DNA of 7,184 bases from an uncultured Clostridia bacterium. Lineage in GTDB: Bacteria > Bacillota > Clostridia > Oscillospirales > Ruminococcaceae. This document shows, piece by piece, positions 5,489-7,184 of the stretch; positions within the stretch are counted from its first letter, which is position 1, and every line of letters starts with the position of its first letter. Position numbers and translations under genes: made by a program. The notes under the pieces were generated by a model that saw only the letters and a program-made list of their open reading frames with translations, had not been told where the DNA came from and searched no databases. The DNA is taken from the NCBI GenBank assembly GCA_947427325.1, contig CANEHP010000114.1:1-7184 (forward strand). Direction: 5' to 3'.

Positions 5489-5593
5489 TCAAAGCTGCAA
5501 GGATTTCTCCGACGCAATCGTAGTCAGATTTTGCCGAAATGACGCATGTAATATTTTGTTTTGACAGTTTCTCCCTTGAAAGGAAGTCCAAAA

Positions 5594-6772
5594 ATGGCGG
5601 AAATAGAAGTTACAGAAAAGGCAAGCACCATTGTTCTTAATTCAAAGCAGCAGGTTGCTCCATTAGGTATTATTGCGTCTGACGGAGCAAAAGAATTGGG
5701 TTCAAAAATTAACGACTATTTGGTTAAATGGTCGGCAAACACGCCTTATGCCGAGGATTCATATCTGATTAGTACCGAATGTCCCAGATTTTCGTCGGGA
5801 GACGGCAAAGGTCTTATAAAGACCTCTATTCGAGGCGACGATATTTTTATAATTGTTGATGTAGGTAATTACAGCTGCACTTATAAAATGTTCGGGAAAG
5901 AAAATTATATGTCGCCGGATGATCATTTTCAGGATTTAAAGCGTATCATTCAGGCTATGGGCGGAAAAGCGCATCGTATAAGTGTGATTATGCCCATTCT
6001 TTACGGCGGAAGACAGCACAGAAGGAATTATCGTGAATCCTTGGACTGTGCGATTATGCTTCAAGAGCTTCAGGCTATGGGCGTATCAAATATCATAACC
6101 TTTGACGCACATGATGCAAGAGTATGCAACGCTGTCCCTCTTATGGGCTTTGACAACGTAATGCCTTCCTATCAAGTACTAAAGACAATGTTTCGTGAAA
6201 TAAAGGATTTGGATATGTCTCCCGGCAACTTTATGGTAGTCAGCCCGGATGAAGGAGCGCTGAACCGCAATATGTACTATGCTTCCGTATTGGGAGTTCA
6301 AATGGGAATGTTCTATAAGCGCCGCGATTATTCCGTTATAGTAAACGGTCGCAATCCCATTGTTGCTCATGAATATTTGGGTAACTCCGTAGAGGGAAAA
6401 ACTGTATTTATTTCCGATGATATTATTTCTTCGGGCGATTCAATGCTGGATATCGCTTATGAGCTAAAAAAGCGCAAAGCCAAGAGAATTATTGCTTATG
6501 CTACATATCCTATTTTCACTAACGGTCTTGCAAAGTTTGATAAGGCGTACGAAGAGGGAATGATCGACTATGTGTTTGGCACTAACCTCACCTACAGAAC
6601 TCCCGACTTACTTTCTCGCGAGTGGTTTAAGGAAGTAGATGTATCCAAGTATATAGCATATCTTATTGCCGCAGTAAATCATGATATTTCCACAAGTAAG
6701 GTAATCGATCCTCATTTGAAGATTAAGTCGCTGCTTAAAAAATATAATATAAAAAGTGCGGAAAACCTTTAA
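5594..6772 (+). CDS. prs: Divergent ribose-phosphate pyrophosphokinase (PRPP synthetase family)
   Basis: 392 residues, against about 315 for the usual Prs. The family makes PRPP from ribose 5-phosphate and ATP for purine, pyrimidine, His and Trp synthesis. Matches to the family: SIRGDD (78-83), YGGRQHRRNYRES (137-149, the ATP-site RQ loop), TFDAHDARV (169-177, with the conserved His after Asp), VVSPDEGALNR (215-225), the catalytic KRR at 242-244 and the PRPP loop SDDIISSGDS (274-283), where classic Prs has DDIIDTAGT. About 20 extra N-terminal residues, an insertion before SIRG and a longer C-terminus account for the length. ATG at 5594 has AAAGGAAG 7 bases upstream. A longer reading from TTG at 5561 has no ribosome site. 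Activity is likely, but the changed PRPP loop leaves room for a related phosphoribosyl or pyrophosphoryl role. Confidence 0.85.
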   Translation: MAEIEVTEKASTIVLNSKQQVAPLGIIASDGAKELGSKINDYLVKWSANTPYAEDSYLISTECPRFSSGDGKGLIKTSIRGDDIFIIVDVGNYSCTYKMFGKENYMSPDDHFQDLKRIIQAMGGKAHRISVIMPILYGGRQHRRNYRESLDCAIMLQELQAMGVSNIITFDAHDARVCNAVPLMGFDNVMPSYQVLKTMFREIKDLDMSPGNFMVVSPDEGALNRNMYYASVLGVQMGMFYKRRDYSVIVNGRNPIVAHEYLGNSVEGKTVFISDDIISSGDSMLDIAYELKKRKAKRIIAYATYPIFTNGLAKFDKAYEEGMIDYVFGTNLTYRTPDLLSREWFKEVDVSKYIAYLIAAVNHDISTSKVIDPHLKIKSLLKKYNIKSAENL

Positions 6773-6790
6773 GCGGCTTTTTAATGATCG

Positions 6791-6821
6791 GTTTTTAAAG
6801 GGCTGTTAAAAACGACTTTTT
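6791..6821 (+). terminator. Probable terminator after the PRPP-synthetase-family gene
   Basis: GTTTTTAA (6791-6798) pairs with TTAAAAAC (6806-6813) around a 7-base loop, with CTTTTT three bases on. The stem is perfect but A/T-rich. A second weak option overlaps the end of the gene (AAAAAG at 6751-6756 with CTTTTT at 6777-6782). Together they probably stop transcription soon after the stop codon. Confidence 0.42.
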
Positions 6822-6915
6822 ATGCTCCTAAGAAACCCGGCGCAGATTTATCGCTCTCTTAAAAAACTTAGCGGTAATTTCCGATTCAAAAAGAATTTCA
6901 AAAGCGCTGCGATAG

Positions 6916-7059
6916 TTTTTACCGTCTCTTTGTTATGACAATCAATCTACAGCTCTGTACGCTTATAATCCTTTGGGCGACGATCATACAGCAGAGTTTT
7001 TTGCTGCAACGGTCGGACATTACATAATTGACAGAAAAATTAATATGCGTCCGTGGTGA
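6916..7059 (+). pseudogene. Protein-like 47-codon frame without a start
   Basis: Open between TAG (6913-6915) and TGA (7057-7059). The middle reads GDDHTAEFFAATVGHY, with balanced composition resembling a real protein, but there is no ATG, GTG or TTG start preceded by a ribosome site. It overlaps the opposite-strand segment at 6848-7125, so at most one of them can reflect former coding. Confidence 0.18.
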
Positions 7060-7074
7060 AGCTTGCAGACGCAT
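7045..7074. repeat. 7-bp inverted repeat (hairpin)
   Basis: ATGCGTC (7045-7051) and GACGCAT (7068-7074) are perfect reverse complements around a 16-base loop that contains AAGCTT. No T run follows on either strand, so it is not a terminator. It may mark the edge or core of a structured or repeated element. Confidence 0.4.
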
Positions 7075-7184
7075 TGGATTTAGATTTCGTCGCTGTTTGT
7101 TTGCAAATTTTCGTCTTTTTTTCAAATTCTTTTTAGAGCGTGTTCACATAAAATCAGTATGCAGATTTTCGTGCATAATTTTGT

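Larger units (their letters stand above)
5297..5591 (-). pseudogene. Possible frame-shifted remnant antisense to the spacer
   Basis: From TTG at 5591-5589 a 37-residue frame runs to TAA at 5480-5478; it contains ITCVISAKSDYDCVGEILAA. A second frame, open from 5488 to TAA at 5299-5297, gives 63 residues without any ATG, including KKRQEILRLYALSLLYYF and SQTNLRKAAFSV. The two overlap around 5480-5488 and would join with one frame change. The residue mix looks more like protein than random A/T-rich translation, but the upstream end overlaps the ribosome site of the next gene and there is no good start. I do not recognise a family. Chance, a decayed gene or a multi-copy element are all possible. 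Confidence 0.22.
5207..5593. other. Hairpin-rich spacer between glyA and the PRPP-synthetase-family gene
   Basis: There is no plus-strand gene. Just after glyA, ACAGT-GAA-ACTGT (5226-5238) forms a small hairpin without a T run. A GC-rich hairpin at 5339-5376 and two competing hairpins at 5448-5488 follow. On the minus strand, two adjoining frames read like protein (see 5297-5591). The spacer may be the leader of the next gene, the remains of a lost gene, or both. Confidence 0.5.
6848..7125 (-). pseudogene. Stop- and frame-broken protein-like segment
   Basis: A minus-strand frame from TTG at 7125 starts very basic (KKRRKFANKQRRNLNP, reading on through ASPRTH). Near 7045-7030 a one-base change of frame gives CQLCNVRPLQQKTLLYDRRP, ending at TAG (6949-6947). 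Without changing frame again, HNKETVKTIAALLKFFLN follows up to TAA at 6850-6848. A repaired reading would cover some 90 codons. It has no ATG start and no ribosome site, and I do not recognise a family. It may be a decayed gene, or an RNA or repeat element whose translation merely looks protein-like; the composition (many Lys/Arg, Leu, Cys) is unlike the real genes here. Confidence 0.22.
6773..7184. other. Right-hand region with no intact gene
   Basis: Beyond the terminator-like stem I find no ORF with a credible start and ribosome site. Protein-like frames broken by stops occur on both strands (6848-7125 minus; 6916-7059 plus). An isolated TATAAT at 6964-6969 has no -35 partner at a normal distance, and TTGACA at 7028-7033 has no -10. 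The final 35 bases contain short repeats around GATTTTCG and ATGCA/TGCAT. The downstream gene is outside the window. Confidence 0.5.

Noticed and set aside
5561..5566. TTGACA as a -35 box for the PRPP-synthetase-family gene
   Set aside because: No -10-like hexamer lies 16-18 bases downstream, and the start would fall inside the coding region.
5561..5593. Upstream TTG start adding 11 residues to the PRPP-synthetase-family protein
   Set aside because: No Shine-Dalgarno precedes it, whereas AAAGGAAG lies 7 bases before the ATG at 5594; the added residues are in effect the translated ribosome site.
6179..6370. 63-codon minus-strand ORF inside the PRPP-synthetase-family gene
   Set aside because: Antisense to conserved family motifs, no ribosome site.

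Overview
The window looks like chromosome of a low-to-moderate GC anaerobic Firmicute, most likely a gut-type clostridium (Oscillospirales/Ruminococcus-like). The evidence is Gram-positive style Shine-Dalgarno sites (AAGGAG, GGAG, AGGA), sigma-A type promoters, a YxeA-family protein, clostridial-looking GlyA and a long, divergent PRPP-synthetase-like protein. The genus assignment is an inference. No rRNA, tRNA, CRISPR array, transposase or phage gene is visible.

Left part (1-2210), minus strand: a two-gene unit of a LuxE-type acyl-protein synthetase followed by a LuxC-type acyl-CoA/acyl-enzyme reductase, which runs off the left edge. In luminous bacteria LuxE activates a fatty acid and LuxC reduces it to a fatty aldehyde. 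No luciferase or LuxD thioesterase gene is in view, so the pair probably supplies an aldehyde, or an alcohol derived from it, for another purpose. A strong promoter drives the unit, and an 18-bp inverted repeat lies exactly over its -10 box.

Middle part (2240-3621), plus strand, divergent from the lux-like genes: a 38-residue single-span membrane peptide, a monofunctional peptidoglycan glycosyltransferase (GT51) and a YxeA-family (DUF1093) membrane-anchored protein. They are closely spaced and end at a clear intrinsic terminator, so they look like one cell-envelope operon.

The 3622-3949 gap contains no ORF of note. On the minus strand it carries a perfect-consensus sigma-A promoter (TTGACA, 17 bp, TATAAT) that faces away from glyA and could make a short non-coding RNA. 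It also carries the glyA promoter (TTGAAA, 17 bp, TATAAT).

Right part, plus strand: glyA (serine hydroxymethyltransferase), a hairpin-rich spacer of about 390 bases, then the PRPP-synthetase-family gene. Both belong to one-carbon/nucleotide metabolism, but the spacer contains terminator-like hairpins, so they are probably separate transcripts. The last 410 bases hold no intact gene that I can support. They and the glyA-prs spacer contain protein-like readings broken by stops and frame changes, which suggests decayed genes or an interspersed repeat family.
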